From Thermoplasmata archaeon (lineage in GTDB: Archaea > Thermoplasmatota > Thermoplasmata > Lutacidiplasmatales > SKW197), in NCBI GenBank assembly GCA_026414225.1, contig JAOAJK010000007.1, forward strand, positions 21,851 to 85,850: a stretch of DNA of 64,000 bases, read 5' to 3'. Made by a program: the position numbers and the translations under genes. Under the pieces are notes generated by a model that was not told the origin of the DNA, searched no databases, and saw only the letters and a list, made by a program, of their open reading frames with translations. Below are positions 29,948 through 42,704 of this stretch, piece after piece; position 1 is the first letter of the stretch; every line of letters starts with the position of its first letter.

Positions 29948-30595
29948 TTATCTCAGGAATCTTCTGGGATTCTGGTCCACCGCAAGGTATGCCTCCTCTC
30001 CACTCAGCCCCGCGCCAAGGGCCACCCGGTATGCCTTTTCATCTGTAAGCAGGTCATCAAAATCATGAGCGTCCGAGTTCACCACAAATTCTGCGCCCAC
30101 CATCTTCCCGACCCTCACCACATGCCCGTTTGTGAGACAGTGCCCTTTTCTTGACGAAATTTCAAGCAGGATTCCATGTTCCTGGGCAAGCCTTGCTGTT
30201 CTGTATGTGATGAGTCCGGGGTGAGCAATTAGGTCCACATCCTCGCATTTGGCAGCGAATTCATTTGTTTTTTCTGGAACTGGCTCTGCAAGGGTTTCTC
30301 CATGGACCACCACAATTTTTGCACCGGCTTTCTTTGCCCTTGCGGCGAGTTCCGGGATGGATTCAGCGGGTACATGGGTCAGTTCCACACCCGGAATTGC
30401 GGTAATTTTCCAGAACCTGTTGACAAGCATGCACTCTGCCCTAACTTTTCTCACAATCTCCTCAACTGCCGCGCCGCAGTGGTCCGTGATTGCAATGGCA
30501 TCGTGCCCCAGCACCTCTGCCCTTCTCGCCAGCTCAGGCGGGATAAAGGCCCCGTCACTCAGCACGGTATGGGCATGGAGTTCAATTCTTCCCAA
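29948..30595 (-). CDS. PHP-domain phosphoesterase
   Basis: ELHAHTVLSDGAFIPPELARRAEVLGHDAIAITDHCG; IAHPGL; VNSDAHDFDDL. Confidence 0.92.
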   Translation of the reverse strand: MGRIELHAHTVLSDGAFIPPELARRAEVLGHDAIAITDHCGAAVEEIVRKVRAECMLVNRFWKITAIPGVELTHVPAESIPELAARAKKAGAKIVVVHGETLAEPVPEKTNEFAAKCEDVDLIAHPGLITYRTARLAQEHGILLEISSRKGHCLTNGHVVRVGKMVGAEFVVNSDAHDFDDLLTDEKAYRVALGAGLSGEEAYLAVDQNPRRFLR

Positions 30596-30604
30596 GGTTT
30601 CACC

Positions 30605-31156
30605 TCACGGAGTAAATCCCATCTCATAGATTCTTAGTTCTTCTCTTTTTCTTTCCAGGAACCTGTACACGGTGCTGTGTTCGCTGCCGCTGAGCAGCAT
30701 CTCTATTGCCTCCTTCGCTGCCCTGAAGTTTTCGTACTGGCCGATGATGCTTACGGTGTGCCCGTAGATGGAGACCTCGGTGCCGGTCAGTTCTTCAATT
30801 ATCCGTCTGGTTTTCCCGTTCTTTCCGATGAGCCGTGCGCGGATTCTGACGAGGGCCGCCTTGCTCTTGCCAGTATATTCTTTTATGTCAATGGATTCAA
30901 AGTATGTGTCCTCATCAAAGATTTTTCTGGCCCTCTCGGGAGAAAAACCCCTCCCGACGGCAACAACATAGTCCCGGAGCTTGATGCAGAGCAGAGGGTC
31001 ATTTATTGGACTCGCATCGATCATGGTCTCACCTGTTTCAGAATCTACGAGAATCTTCACCCCATATTTCTTCTCAATCTCCTTCTTTGCCCTCCCCTCC
31101 TCACCGATCAATGCCCCGATGCGTTCCGTTGGAATTCTAACATAGAACACACTCAT
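30605..31156 (-). CDS. KH-domain RNA-binding protein (archaeal Dim2/Krr1-like)
   Basis: IPTERIGALIGEEGRAKKEIEKKYGVKILVDSETGE; RLIGKNGKTRRIIEELTGTEVSIYGHTVSIIG; upstream Rio1 partner. Confidence 0.92.
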   Translation of the reverse strand: MSVFYVRIPTERIGALIGEEGRAKKEIEKKYGVKILVDSETGETMIDASPINDPLLCIKLRDYVVAVGRGFSPERARKIFDEDTYFESIDIKEYTGKSKAALVRIRARLIGKNGKTRRIIEELTGTEVSIYGHTVSIIGQYENFRAAKEAIEMLLSGSEHSTVYRFLERKREELRIYEMGFTP

Positions 31157-31932
31157 TTTTTCAGCACCTCCAGCATTTCATTCAGCAATTGATTTTCATC
31201 GACCTCAACACCCAGTTTTCCAAAGTATCTCGCAATGTTAAGGACATCCCTTCTCAAAAGTTCGAAAAATCTGGGATGCTCCTTTGTCACCGCCTGCCCC
31301 ACATCTATGATGTACGCCTTTTTTCTGAAGTAGAGCATGTTGAATTCGCTCATGTCCCCGTGGACGAGCCCTGACTTGAGGATAAGCTTGTACATCCGCA
31401 CCACATCTTTGTAGGTTTTCTCAGGGTTCTCAACTACCACATCCTTGATCATGGGTGCGGGAGCACTGTCGGTCCCTACAAACTTCATCACTACAATATT
31501 ATCCAGAAATTCCAGCGGCTCTGGCACCCGAACACCCGCATCAAACATGATTCTCAGGTTCCTGAATTCCTTCTGGGCCCAGGTGAATATTATCTTTTTC
31601 CGGTCCTTTCCCACATACCTGAAACGCCTGTCCCCCTTTATGTATTCTCCAATTCGATTGAAGTTGGCGTTGCCTATGCGGTAGATTTTCACAGCTACAT
31701 TTCCGTGTTTTTTCCCGCTTGCCTTGAACACATTCCCCTCCTTGCCCGTGGAAATAGGATAGTCCAGAGTATCAAAGTAGCCGTCGTTCATCAGCTTGTA
31801 GAGTGCCAGCATAAGGTCGCGGGTGAACACCTCGTTCTCTATTTTTCTCCAGTCGGAAGTTTTATCCCTGAGATTGAGTTTTGCGATTTCATACTCCATT
31901 CGCTGGATTTTTTTCTCGTCAACAAGTGTCAT
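31153..31932 (-). CDS. rio1: Rio1-type serine/threonine protein kinase
   Basis: STGKEGNVFKASG; VHGDMSEFNMLY; YIIDVGQAV. Confidence 0.93.
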   Translation of the reverse strand: MTLVDEKKIQRMEYEIAKLNLRDKTSDWRKIENEVFTRDLMLALYKLMNDGYFDTLDYPISTGKEGNVFKASGKKHGNVAVKIYRIGNANFNRIGEYIKGDRRFRYVGKDRKKIIFTWAQKEFRNLRIMFDAGVRVPEPLEFLDNIVVMKFVGTDSAPAPMIKDVVVENPEKTYKDVVRMYKLILKSGLVHGDMSEFNMLYFRKKAYIIDVGQAVTKEHPRFFELLRRDVLNIARYFGKLGVEVDENQLLNEMLEVLKK

Positions 31933-32064
31933 CGGGTATATTATTATGGTAAGGGATATTAAGGTTTTGGATGGAGCATCGGGGGAGGATTTGCACCCAG
32001 TATCAAAATTTCCCTCAAAATGCAGGGGAGCAATCTTTATCTCAAGAGATACCTTGTAGTTGCG

Positions 32065-33816
32065 ATGGAGATAAACCCCTATGCTGTGCCCCCTGCAATT
32101 TCAATCGTGGTCCATCTTGTGTTTATAGGGATTTTGCTGAAGCGGTCCAGGTCAAGACAGATATTGAAGGCATTCCTCCCGTTCTTTTCGTCTGCACTTC
32201 TCTGGGCAATCTCGGAATTTATTGTGAGGTCATTCGTGGTCACCCCTGAAAACTACCTGCATGCATGGAGTTATCCGTACGCTCTTTTCTTCGGTAAGCT
32301 GAGCTGCATCGGGGTAATTGGAATCTTTCTCACTGGCGTGTATCTCTCGTTCATATTCCCCATGAGAAAAATCGGGCCGAAGGAGGAAAAAATCCTTGTG
32401 TTATTCATGGTCGTTTCACTGCTGGTCATTTCGCCAGTAATTCTGTTCACGGACGCAATGGTGGAAAGAATGGTGTACTACTGGGCTGGCTATGGCAATG
32501 ACTTTGGTCCCCTGCTTACCTACCTCCTTTTCCCGCTGTTTGTTTTTGTCGGCGTGCTTTTCTACAATTTTATCACATCGTACATCGATGCCCGGACGAA
32601 AATCGAGAGGTCCCAGATTAAGCTTATTGCGATAGGTACCGGAATTTTTGCAGTCACATCGCTTCCCACAGGGGTCTTCAGCGAGTACTTTGCTGGGAGC
32701 AATTTTCCGGTGTACGGGGTGCCTTCCGGTACATTCTACATTCTCTTCCTGGATGCTTTTGTCATGTATGCTGCAGTGCGATACAAGTTATTCACGGTTG
32801 AAGCGGTGGTGGAGGAGAAGCCAGAAGAACTGGTGGTTCCTGAATCTGCTGCTGAAATCCGTGGCGGGGATGTGGTGCTCGTGGTTTCACCGGATGGAGA
32901 AAATGGTTTTGAAATCTTCCGTGGGATTACCAACCAGATGCCTGGCCTATGCATCACCACCAAACATCCCGAGGAGGTGAGGATCAACTACGGGTTTACA
33001 AAAATTCCAATCATCTGGCTTTCCGAAATAACCACCAAGGAGATGGCGATAGAGCCCTTACATCTGGACTTTGAGATTTCCTACCATGTTTTCACTTTTG
33101 CCAGGGAAGGAGAGAAGCGGGCAATTTACATAGATGATGTGGACTATTTAATCAGCGTCAATGGATATGAGGCAGTGCGGACATTCCTGAGCTCAGCAGC
33201 AGAGGAAACCAGAAAAAGAAACTCGGTTCTTATTTTTTCAACCACCATGGCCGGGCTTAACGAGGAGGAGCGAAACAATCTCAAGGAGATTGCAACGCTG
33301 GAAATTTTCCAGGATAGGCCACGGATCAAGAAACCCGGAGCCGAATTCAGCGTAAAAGAGGGGAATGCAATTCTGGTGGAGGCCCTTGGTGAGCGAAGGG
33401 AAGCAATCAAGTCAAAAATCTCCGGCTACAAGGTTCTCGGCGTGAGTGCCCATTTTCCGAAGAAGTTCAGAAGGGGCTTTCCTGAGAGTACTGACATGGA
33501 GTGCATCTGGATTACAGAAACCACCAGTTATGAAAGGGCGATTTCCGCCAGAAGGATGGAATTTGAAGCTCTCAGGGAAATTCTGAATTTCGTGCGAGCC
33601 AATCAGGGAAAAGGTCTGGTATATCTGGATGCCATTCCGGCTTTTTTGATTACAAATGAATTTTCCAGCGTGCTCAAATTTGTGAAGGACATCGTGGATT
33701 TTGCCAAGGAGCACAGGTGCAAGGTGGTTTTTGAAATCCCTCCCGATTTATTCAAACCCGCAGAAAAAACCCTTTTCGAGAGAAGGATGGACGCAATCTA
33801 CACCGATGCGTTCTGA
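32065..33816 (+). CDS. N-terminal multi-TM sensor domain + tandem DUF835-like domains
   Basis: About 7 hydrophobic segments in residues 1-245; two DUF835-like repeats (IYIDDVDYLISVNGYEAV; VYLDAIPAFLITNEFSSV). ORF track start is 32020; the ATG at 32065 is favoured. Confidence 0.8.
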   Translation: MEINPYAVPPAISIVVHLVFIGILLKRSRSRQILKAFLPFFSSALLWAISEFIVRSFVVTPENYLHAWSYPYALFFGKLSCIGVIGIFLTGVYLSFIFPMRKIGPKEEKILVLFMVVSLLVISPVILFTDAMVERMVYYWAGYGNDFGPLLTYLLFPLFVFVGVLFYNFITSYIDARTKIERSQIKLIAIGTGIFAVTSLPTGVFSEYFAGSNFPVYGVPSGTFYILFLDAFVMYAAVRYKLFTVEAVVEEKPEELVVPESAAEIRGGDVVLVVSPDGENGFEIFRGITNQMPGLCITTKHPEEVRINYGFTKIPIIWLSEITTKEMAIEPLHLDFEISYHVFTFAREGEKRAIYIDDVDYLISVNGYEAVRTFLSSAAEETRKRNSVLIFSTTMAGLNEEERNNLKEIATLEIFQDRPRIKKPGAEFSVKEGNAILVEALGERREAIKSKISGYKVLGVSAHFPKKFRRGFPESTDMECIWITETTSYERAISARRMEFEALREILNFVRANQGKGLVYLDAIPAFLITNEFSSVLKFVKDIVDFAKEHRCKVVFEIPPDLFKPAEKTLFERRMDAIYTDAF

Positions 33817-33829
33817 GCACAATTCTATC

Positions 33830-35032
33830 TCACTTTCTGAGATGTCTATGACAGAGCATGAAGGCGTCAATTCCTGCCCTCACTTCATCCCTCAAATTGT
33901 TTCCATAAACATTCCTCGTGCCGATAAACAGGTTCCTCAGCGGGGTCTGGGGCAGCTTTCTGTAGGTGGGCAAAGGCACATCCTGAACCATATGCTCAAC
34001 CGTCTCCACATTTGACCAGAAATTGGGATATGCTCTGGCCATCACCACCCTGAATTTTCTGACGATATTCTCCAGATTCTCAGGATTTTTATCGGTTCCG
34101 GTGAAATACCTCCAGTAGGTGATCATCCTTCCCCCAGCTTCAATGCCTCCGTTGGCGGGCGAGAATCCGAGCAGGGGCGCATCCTCAAACACGAGCGGGG
34201 CTCCGGTTTCAGCAATCTTCTCCTTCAACACAATCTTTACATCGAGGCACTTGGTTCGGAGCCCTGCAAACTCCTCAATCAGCGGGTGCTTCCAGTCTTT
34301 CATGAGGGATGCTAGTTCGTAGGGCTCCGTGCTCATCACAAAAAACTTTGCCTCTATGTTATTCTCGCCCAGAAACGCGGCAATCGCCCTATCATTCTCA
34401 GCGCTTACCATGTTACAATCCGCTTCATAAACCACGCCCTCGTGTTCTGTGTACACATCTTTGAGTTCCCTGAGGAACTGCTCGATTCCAGGTTTGACAG
34501 TATATATATCAGGATACGCCTTCCTTAAACCCATGACCGAACTGAAAAATGTAATGGCATCTACACCGCCCCACGCGACTTCAGTGGCAAAATTCCCGAG
34601 CGCAAGAAGATATCTCGCAGTTAATTCGTTAAAGTTCAGCGTTTCAATGAGGTCCCTTGCAGTGCAAACCCCGACCTTTGCGGGATCTACCCGGTTCAAT
34701 TTAAAAAGGTCAACCGCAGTTCTGAACCTTGCGGGAAAGGGGAGGTAACTGTAGAGGAGCAGCTGCCCCAGCGATACAGGCAATCGGTAGGTCCGGTGGT
34801 CTTTATAAACAAAGAAACCCTTGATCCTTCCAGCTCTCGCTGAGAGTTGAAGCACTTCCGCTAGCTCAAACAGGGGTTTGGTAGGTCCAAGCCAGAGGTT
34901 CCCAATCTCGTAAAACCTTTGCCTGGGCTTCCGCACAAAGCCCACATTGATTCCCTTCTTTGCCAGAAGTGCAGCCGTGATATGGGCAGAGAGCGTATCC
35001 CCAATTACAATAACCTCATGTTCAATCATCAC
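33830..35032 (-). CDS. NAD(P)/FAD-binding oxidoreductase, phytoene desaturase-like
   Basis: VIVIGDTLSAHITAALLAKKGINVGFV dinucleotide-binding N-terminus; overall amine-oxidase-like layout. Confidence 0.6.
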   Translation of the reverse strand: MMIEHEVIVIGDTLSAHITAALLAKKGINVGFVRKPRQRFYEIGNLWLGPTKPLFELAEVLQLSARAGRIKGFFVYKDHRTYRLPVSLGQLLLYSYLPFPARFRTAVDLFKLNRVDPAKVGVCTARDLIETLNFNELTARYLLALGNFATEVAWGGVDAITFFSSVMGLRKAYPDIYTVKPGIEQFLRELKDVYTEHEGVVYEADCNMVSAENDRAIAAFLGENNIEAKFFVMSTEPYELASLMKDWKHPLIEEFAGLRTKCLDVKIVLKEKIAETGAPLVFEDAPLLGFSPANGGIEAGGRMITYWRYFTGTDKNPENLENIVRKFRVVMARAYPNFWSNVETVEHMVQDVPLPTYRKLPQTPLRNLFIGTRNVYGNNLRDEVRAGIDAFMLCHRHLRK

Positions 35033-35088
35033 CGCTCACCAGGTGCCAGATGTATATGTCAACCCCCAGAACTTCGGTGAAGGGTTCT

Positions 35089-36369
35089 TCATTCCCGAAT
35101 CCTCTTCCAGGATTCTTCAAACAATCTTTTGAACTCCGGGTCCAGGGCGATTCTCGGGTCTATCTTTTCGGTGTGCCACGGTGGCGGGAAATCCTCCCAC
35201 TTCTCAATTCCGTAGTGTTCAGTGTATCTCAGGAAAATTTTTCCATTTTCAGAGAGGCGATTGTCCTTCACGAGCTTCAATTCCTCGTAAAATTTTACCA
35301 GACCTTCATCTACTTCCTTTCCCGTGTCAATCTTTATCAGATTTTCTGCATCCTCCATACTCAAGATTGTGAGATAGAGGTTCAGGGGCTGAAGTTCCAC
35401 ACGGAATCTGCACTCCTTTTTTCCCTCGCTCACGCATCCAGTTTCTTCAACACTTGCAGAAATCCCGAAACACTCCGAGAAAACCCTGTATAAGAAGTGG
35501 CTCAGCACAAAGCATGACTTGGAACCCCTGGGTGCAATGTAGATTTCAGGCACAGCGTTGTTCTCGACCGCTATAACAAGCTTGAACGGCGTAAACTCCT
35601 CAATACTTATGTCTCCGACACCCATTTTCTTAATGTAATATTTCAGAAAATCGAACAGTTCAGATTTCTCCGGGTTCTCAAAGAATTTGCGGAGTTCCTT
35701 TCTTGGCACCCTCATCGTCTTGATAAAATGCCGCATTTTGGCCTCGAGAACTATGCTCATTCCGAACATCCTTGCTGCATCCGGAAATGTGAATTGAGAT
35801 CTGGCCTGGGTCTCAGAGATCGCAGAGGTCTCCCGCTCTTTCAAAAATTTTATCCCTTTCGGTGTGAGGTTGCTTTCCTCATCAATGTACCCCTTCCGCT
35901 GAAGGGCCCCGAGTGCGTCCTTCAGTTCGTTTCCGAAGGTGGCCAGCAGGAATTCCTGGGTCTTTTTGTTCCGCACATTCAGGTAGAGGAGGAGCACGAG
36001 CCCGCGTTCCACCTGCGTTAATGGCTGTTCCACCTTTGTCTCCTTTCCACTCATCACGATGAGCGCACATCGCAGTGCAGAAACCAGGAGTTCTGGACCG
36101 CGGAGAAGGGCATATCCGTATTCCCCTTTTTTTGTCGAGTACCCGATTGCAATGCATCCCTTTCTCACACGGATTTCCCGTGTCTCGGGGATTGCACGGA
36201 TCTCTGTTATGCTCTCTATCGGTATGATCGCATGTTTTTGCTCAAATGTGAATATGAGTTCCTTGCTAGTGAGGGTAAATGTAGCATCAATCCAGCCACT
36301 ATCTACATATTCTGGGCTCTCACGGTATGGAATCACCTCGAGGTTAAGCACTCCCAGTTTCTCTCGCAT
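35089..36369 (-). CDS. CheF-like (PH-like + wHTH) N-terminus with C-terminal V4R-like domain
   Basis: N-terminus: ELIFTFEQKHAIIPIESITEI, LTQVERGLVLLLYLNVRNKKTQEFL...ALQRKGYI; C-terminus: VEETGCVSEGKKECRFRVE, the typical V4R ending. Confidence 0.65.
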   Translation of the reverse strand: MREKLGVLNLEVIPYRESPEYVDSGWIDATFTLTSKELIFTFEQKHAIIPIESITEIRAIPETREIRVRKGCIAIGYSTKKGEYGYALLRGPELLVSALRCALIVMSGKETKVEQPLTQVERGLVLLLYLNVRNKKTQEFLLATFGNELKDALGALQRKGYIDEESNLTPKGIKFLKERETSAISETQARSQFTFPDAARMFGMSIVLEAKMRHFIKTMRVPRKELRKFFENPEKSELFDFLKYYIKKMGVGDISIEEFTPFKLVIAVENNAVPEIYIAPRGSKSCFVLSHFLYRVFSECFGISASVEETGCVSEGKKECRFRVELQPLNLYLTILSMEDAENLIKIDTGKEVDEGLVKFYEELKLVKDNRLSENGKIFLRYTEHYGIEKWEDFPPPWHTEKIDPRIALDPEFKRLFEESWKRIRE

Positions 36370-36494
36370 GATATTTACCTCTCTTACATTATACAGGGTG
36401 AAAGAACTCCAAGAATTTAAAAATTACCTCTTCCGATGGCGGTTTCCAAAAAGATTAAATCCAATGGCGATAATGTGGGAAGAGCTGTGATTGA

Positions 36495-37682
36495 ATGCAG
36501 GCCGTAATTCTTGCTGCGGGATACGGAAAGAGGTTGTGGCCGTTCTCTGAAGAACTTCCAAAGCCAATGCTTCCCATCGCAAACAAGCCACTGATGGAAC
36601 ATCTCGTAGATGCACTTGCAGCAAACAACATAAGGGATATTATTATTGTTGTGGGATATAAGAAAGAACGGATTTTAAGTTATTTTCAGGATGGAAAGAA
36701 GTGGGAAGCGAGCATAAGGTATGTTGTCCAGAACCAGCAACTGGGCACTGCCCATGCACTTTACCAGGCACGGAATCTGGTAAAAGAGGAGTTCCTGATT
36801 CTACCTGGCGATAACTTGGTTCTCCCGAGTGCGATCGCGAGCATAAAGGATACGAAAGGAAATGCGGTCCTTCTCACAGAGTCCGAGGATCCTTCCGAAT
36901 ATGGGGTTGCGTATGTTTCAGGCAAGATTCTCAAAACAATCGTGGAAAAGCCAGCAATGCCTGACTACAACATAATAAGCACCTCAATCTTCAAATTTGA
37001 TCCGAGCGTTTTTGATGAAATAGAACGATGCCTGGCAGTCAGCAAGTATGAATTGAGCGACCTCATAAGAGAATGTGCGGTCAAACGGGAAATCTCTGCG
37101 ATTACCATGTCAAGTATCTGGAAGGATGTGATGTATCCGTGGTCTATCGTGGATGTCAATGCAATGGCTGTATCCCAGATAAGGGAAAGAATCGCGGGTA
37201 CGGTGGACAGCGAGGCGAAAATCCGTGGAAAGGTCAGTATAGGCGAGGACACCGTGATTCATCCGGGCACTTGCATTAACGGTCCAGTGATAATCGGTTC
37301 CGGCTCCGAAATAGGCCCCTCTGCGGTAATTTATCCATGCACTTCAATCGGCAACAATGTCAAAATTGCACCTTTCTCGGTGATTGAAAACACGGTAATA
37401 ATGGATAACTCCGCAATAGGGCCGCACTCCACACTTCAGTCATGCGTGATTGGAGAAGGCACAACTGTTGAGTCAGAACTCAAGGCACTGGCAGGGGATT
37501 CTACTGTGGAAGTTGAGGGCAAGCTCGTTAAAATCAAACACGCGGGCGGAATCTTAGGCGCCAGATGCATTGTGCAGCATGGGGTTTTCATGAAGCCGGG
37601 AACTACAGTCGGTAACGACTGCAGGATTCACCCCAATGCGGTGATATCAGGCAGAGTTCCCTCCAGGGCAGTGGTGATGTGA
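36495..37682 (+). CDS. Bifunctional sugar-1-phosphate nucleotidylyltransferase/acetyltransferase (archaeal GlmU-type)
   Basis: MQAVILAAGYGKRLWPFSEELPKPMLPIANKP; C-terminal left-handed beta-helix hexapeptides; adjacent to glmS. Confidence 0.88.
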   Translation: MQAVILAAGYGKRLWPFSEELPKPMLPIANKPLMEHLVDALAANNIRDIIIVVGYKKERILSYFQDGKKWEASIRYVVQNQQLGTAHALYQARNLVKEEFLILPGDNLVLPSAIASIKDTKGNAVLLTESEDPSEYGVAYVSGKILKTIVEKPAMPDYNIISTSIFKFDPSVFDEIERCLAVSKYELSDLIRECAVKREISAITMSSIWKDVMYPWSIVDVNAMAVSQIRERIAGTVDSEAKIRGKVSIGEDTVIHPGTCINGPVIIGSGSEIGPSAVIYPCTSIGNNVKIAPFSVIENTVIMDNSAIGPHSTLQSCVIGEGTTVESELKALAGDSTVEVEGKLVKIKHAGGILGARCIVQHGVFMKPGTTVGNDCRIHPNAVISGRVPSRAVVM

Positions 37683-37683
37683 G

Positions 37684-39474
37684 ATGTGTGGAATAATTGG
37701 TTATGTTGGAAGAAATAACTGCATGCCAATAATCTTCGATATGCTTAAGCGCCTGGAGTACAGGGGCTATGATTCCGCTGGCATCTCTGTAATTTCAGAT
37801 TCCAACCTTTACCTGATGAAGGACAAGGGCACGGTGGATGCTCTCAGAAGTGTTGTGGAGTTTGTTGATTGCAGCATCGGAATCGGACACACACGCTGGG
37901 CCACATGCGGTGCGCCGCTGAAGCACAATGCCCATCCATTCCTTGACTGCAAGAAGGAGCTGGCTCTTGCACACAATGGAATAATCGAAAACTACAGGGA
38001 ATTGAAGGATGGCTTGATGCGGGAAGGGCATGTATTCTCCTCAGAGACAGACTCCGAGGTGATCGTGCACCTGATTGAAAAATACTACACGGGCAGCAAT
38101 TTGATTGAGGCCGTGAGAACAGCACTGGGGCAGGTGAGGGGGAGCTATGCGATTGTCGTGCTGGATAGACGGAATAAAAAAATCGTCGGGGCGAGACATG
38201 AAAGCCCGCTCGTGCTCGGCATCGGGAAAAACGAGATATTCCTCTCATCAGACATTCCCGGCTTTCTCAGGCATACAAACAAAGTTGTGTATCTGAACGA
38301 TAACGAGATGGTTGAAATTTCGCACGGCGGTTATTCCGTTTATGATTTCAGTGGACACACTCTTCAGAAAGAGGTAAAAGAGATCCAGTGGACCATAGAA
38401 GATGCGGAGAAGGGAGGATTTGAGCATTACATGCTGAAGGAAATCTACGAGATTCCCAGGGCAGTTCAGGACACATTGCGAAGCCGCGTTGATGCCAGCA
38501 TCCTAGAAATTGATTTTAACGATTTTGAGCGGATTCTCTTGATCGGTTGTGGAACCTCATACCATGCTGCCCTCTACGGCAAATACCTGTTTGAGAATTT
38601 GCTGAAGGTGCCAACCCATGCTGAAATCTCATCGGAAGTCCGAAATTCCACACTTGCAATGTCTGACACGCTTGCGTTTTTCATCACCCAGAGCGGCGAA
38701 ACTGCGGATACGCTTGCTGCAGCCAGAAATCTAAGGCGGCTGGGGGCCACCACATGTGCAATCACAAATGTGGTTGGAAGTTCCATAACAAGAGAAACCG
38801 ATGCTGTCTTCTACACCCACGCAGGTCCGGAGATAAGCGTCGCCGCCACCAAGACCTTTGTGTCCCAGATTACTGCTCTCTACATGCTTGCTGCCAGTGT
38901 CGGTGAAGTAAGGGGCGAAATTTCAGCCAGCGTGAAAACGGACCTCCGGAACGCGCTCCGCGTGCTCCCGTCGGAACTCCAAAAGGTTCTCGATAATGCT
39001 GAACCCGTGAAAAATGTGAGTAGAGAACTTGCAAAATATGAAAATGCCTTTTACATCGGAAGGGGCTACAATTATCCTATTGCCCTCGAAGGTGCCCTGA
39101 AACTGAAAGAAATTTCCTACATTCACGCAGAGGGTTATCCTGCGGGGGAGCTCAAACATGGTCCCCTCGCCCTTCTCTGCGAGAAGGTGCCAGTTGTAGC
39201 AATCGCGACATACGATGAACTTTATCCAAAAATGATTGGAAATATTGCAGAGGTGAAGGCCAGAAATTCACCGGTGATTCTTTTCTCAACTGAAAACCAT
39301 CCTGAGGCAAACGAACTTGCCGACTTTGTTGTGGAGATTCCAGAAAACCACCAGATAATCACGCCTGCAATCACGGTGACCGCGCTCCAGCTGATGGCAT
39401 ATTATGTGGCGAAGGAGCGGAACTGCCCGATTGACAAACCGAGGAACCTTGCGAAAAGCGTTACAGTGGAGTGA
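37684..39474 (+). CDS. glmS: Glutamine--fructose-6-phosphate aminotransferase (isomerizing)
   Basis: MCGIIGYVGRNN; TRWATCGAPLKHNAHPF; SIS domains; C-terminal DKPRNLAKSVTVE. Confidence 0.95.
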   Translation: MCGIIGYVGRNNCMPIIFDMLKRLEYRGYDSAGISVISDSNLYLMKDKGTVDALRSVVEFVDCSIGIGHTRWATCGAPLKHNAHPFLDCKKELALAHNGIIENYRELKDGLMREGHVFSSETDSEVIVHLIEKYYTGSNLIEAVRTALGQVRGSYAIVVLDRRNKKIVGARHESPLVLGIGKNEIFLSSDIPGFLRHTNKVVYLNDNEMVEISHGGYSVYDFSGHTLQKEVKEIQWTIEDAEKGGFEHYMLKEIYEIPRAVQDTLRSRVDASILEIDFNDFERILLIGCGTSYHAALYGKYLFENLLKVPTHAEISSEVRNSTLAMSDTLAFFITQSGETADTLAAARNLRRLGATTCAITNVVGSSITRETDAVFYTHAGPEISVAATKTFVSQITALYMLAASVGEVRGEISASVKTDLRNALRVLPSELQKVLDNAEPVKNVSRELAKYENAFYIGRGYNYPIALEGALKLKEISYIHAEGYPAGELKHGPLALLCEKVPVVAIATYDELYPKMIGNIAEVKARNSPVILFSTENHPEANELADFVVEIPENHQIITPAITVTALQLMAYYVAKERNCPIDKPRNLAKSVTVE

Positions 39475-39508
39475 TGCATTCGCTGGGACGCATGCCAGAT
39501 ATGAAAAG

Positions 39509-39540
39509 TGAAACTTTAAATACAAGTTCTTATATAACTT
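39509..39540 (+). promoter_or_regulatory. Candidate BRE/TATA promoter of the 23S rRNA
   Basis: GTGAAACTTTAAATACAAG..TTATATAAC about 100 nt upstream of the processing stem. Confidence 0.5.
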
Positions 39541-39625
39541 ATTCCTGCTCATTTATGATGCACTCTTGGACGAAAGTTCAAGGGGAAGATGGTGAAGACG
39601 AAAACTCGTCGGTGATACCGCTCAT

Positions 39626-39661
39626 AGGCATGTGGGACTGGACTGTTGGCAGATGTGTCGC
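39626..39661 (+). promoter_or_regulatory. 5' strand of the pre-23S processing stem with bulge-helix-bulge
   Basis: AGGCATGTGGGACTG-GACT-GTT-GGCAGATGTGTCGC pairs with 42570..42605. Confidence 0.88.
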
Positions 39662-39664
39662 TTG

Positions 39665-42562
<2,898 letters not shown>

Positions 42563-42569
42563 TTCACAA

Positions 42570-42605
42570 GCGATGCATTTGCCAGTCAAACAGTCCCATG
42601 TGCCT
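42570..42605 (+). promoter_or_regulatory. 3' strand of the pre-23S processing stem with bulge-helix-bulge
   Basis: GCGATGCATTTGCC-AGTC-AAA-CAGTCCCATGTGCCT, complementary to 39626..39661 with GU wobbles. Confidence 0.88.
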
Positions 42606-42704
42606 TTAATTACATGTTTTACTTCGGAAATATCTCTTGAGAATACAGGGGCGATACTATGCCCGCAACGAGTGTTATAACAAAGTGTTTTAAAAAAGGA
42701 AGGA

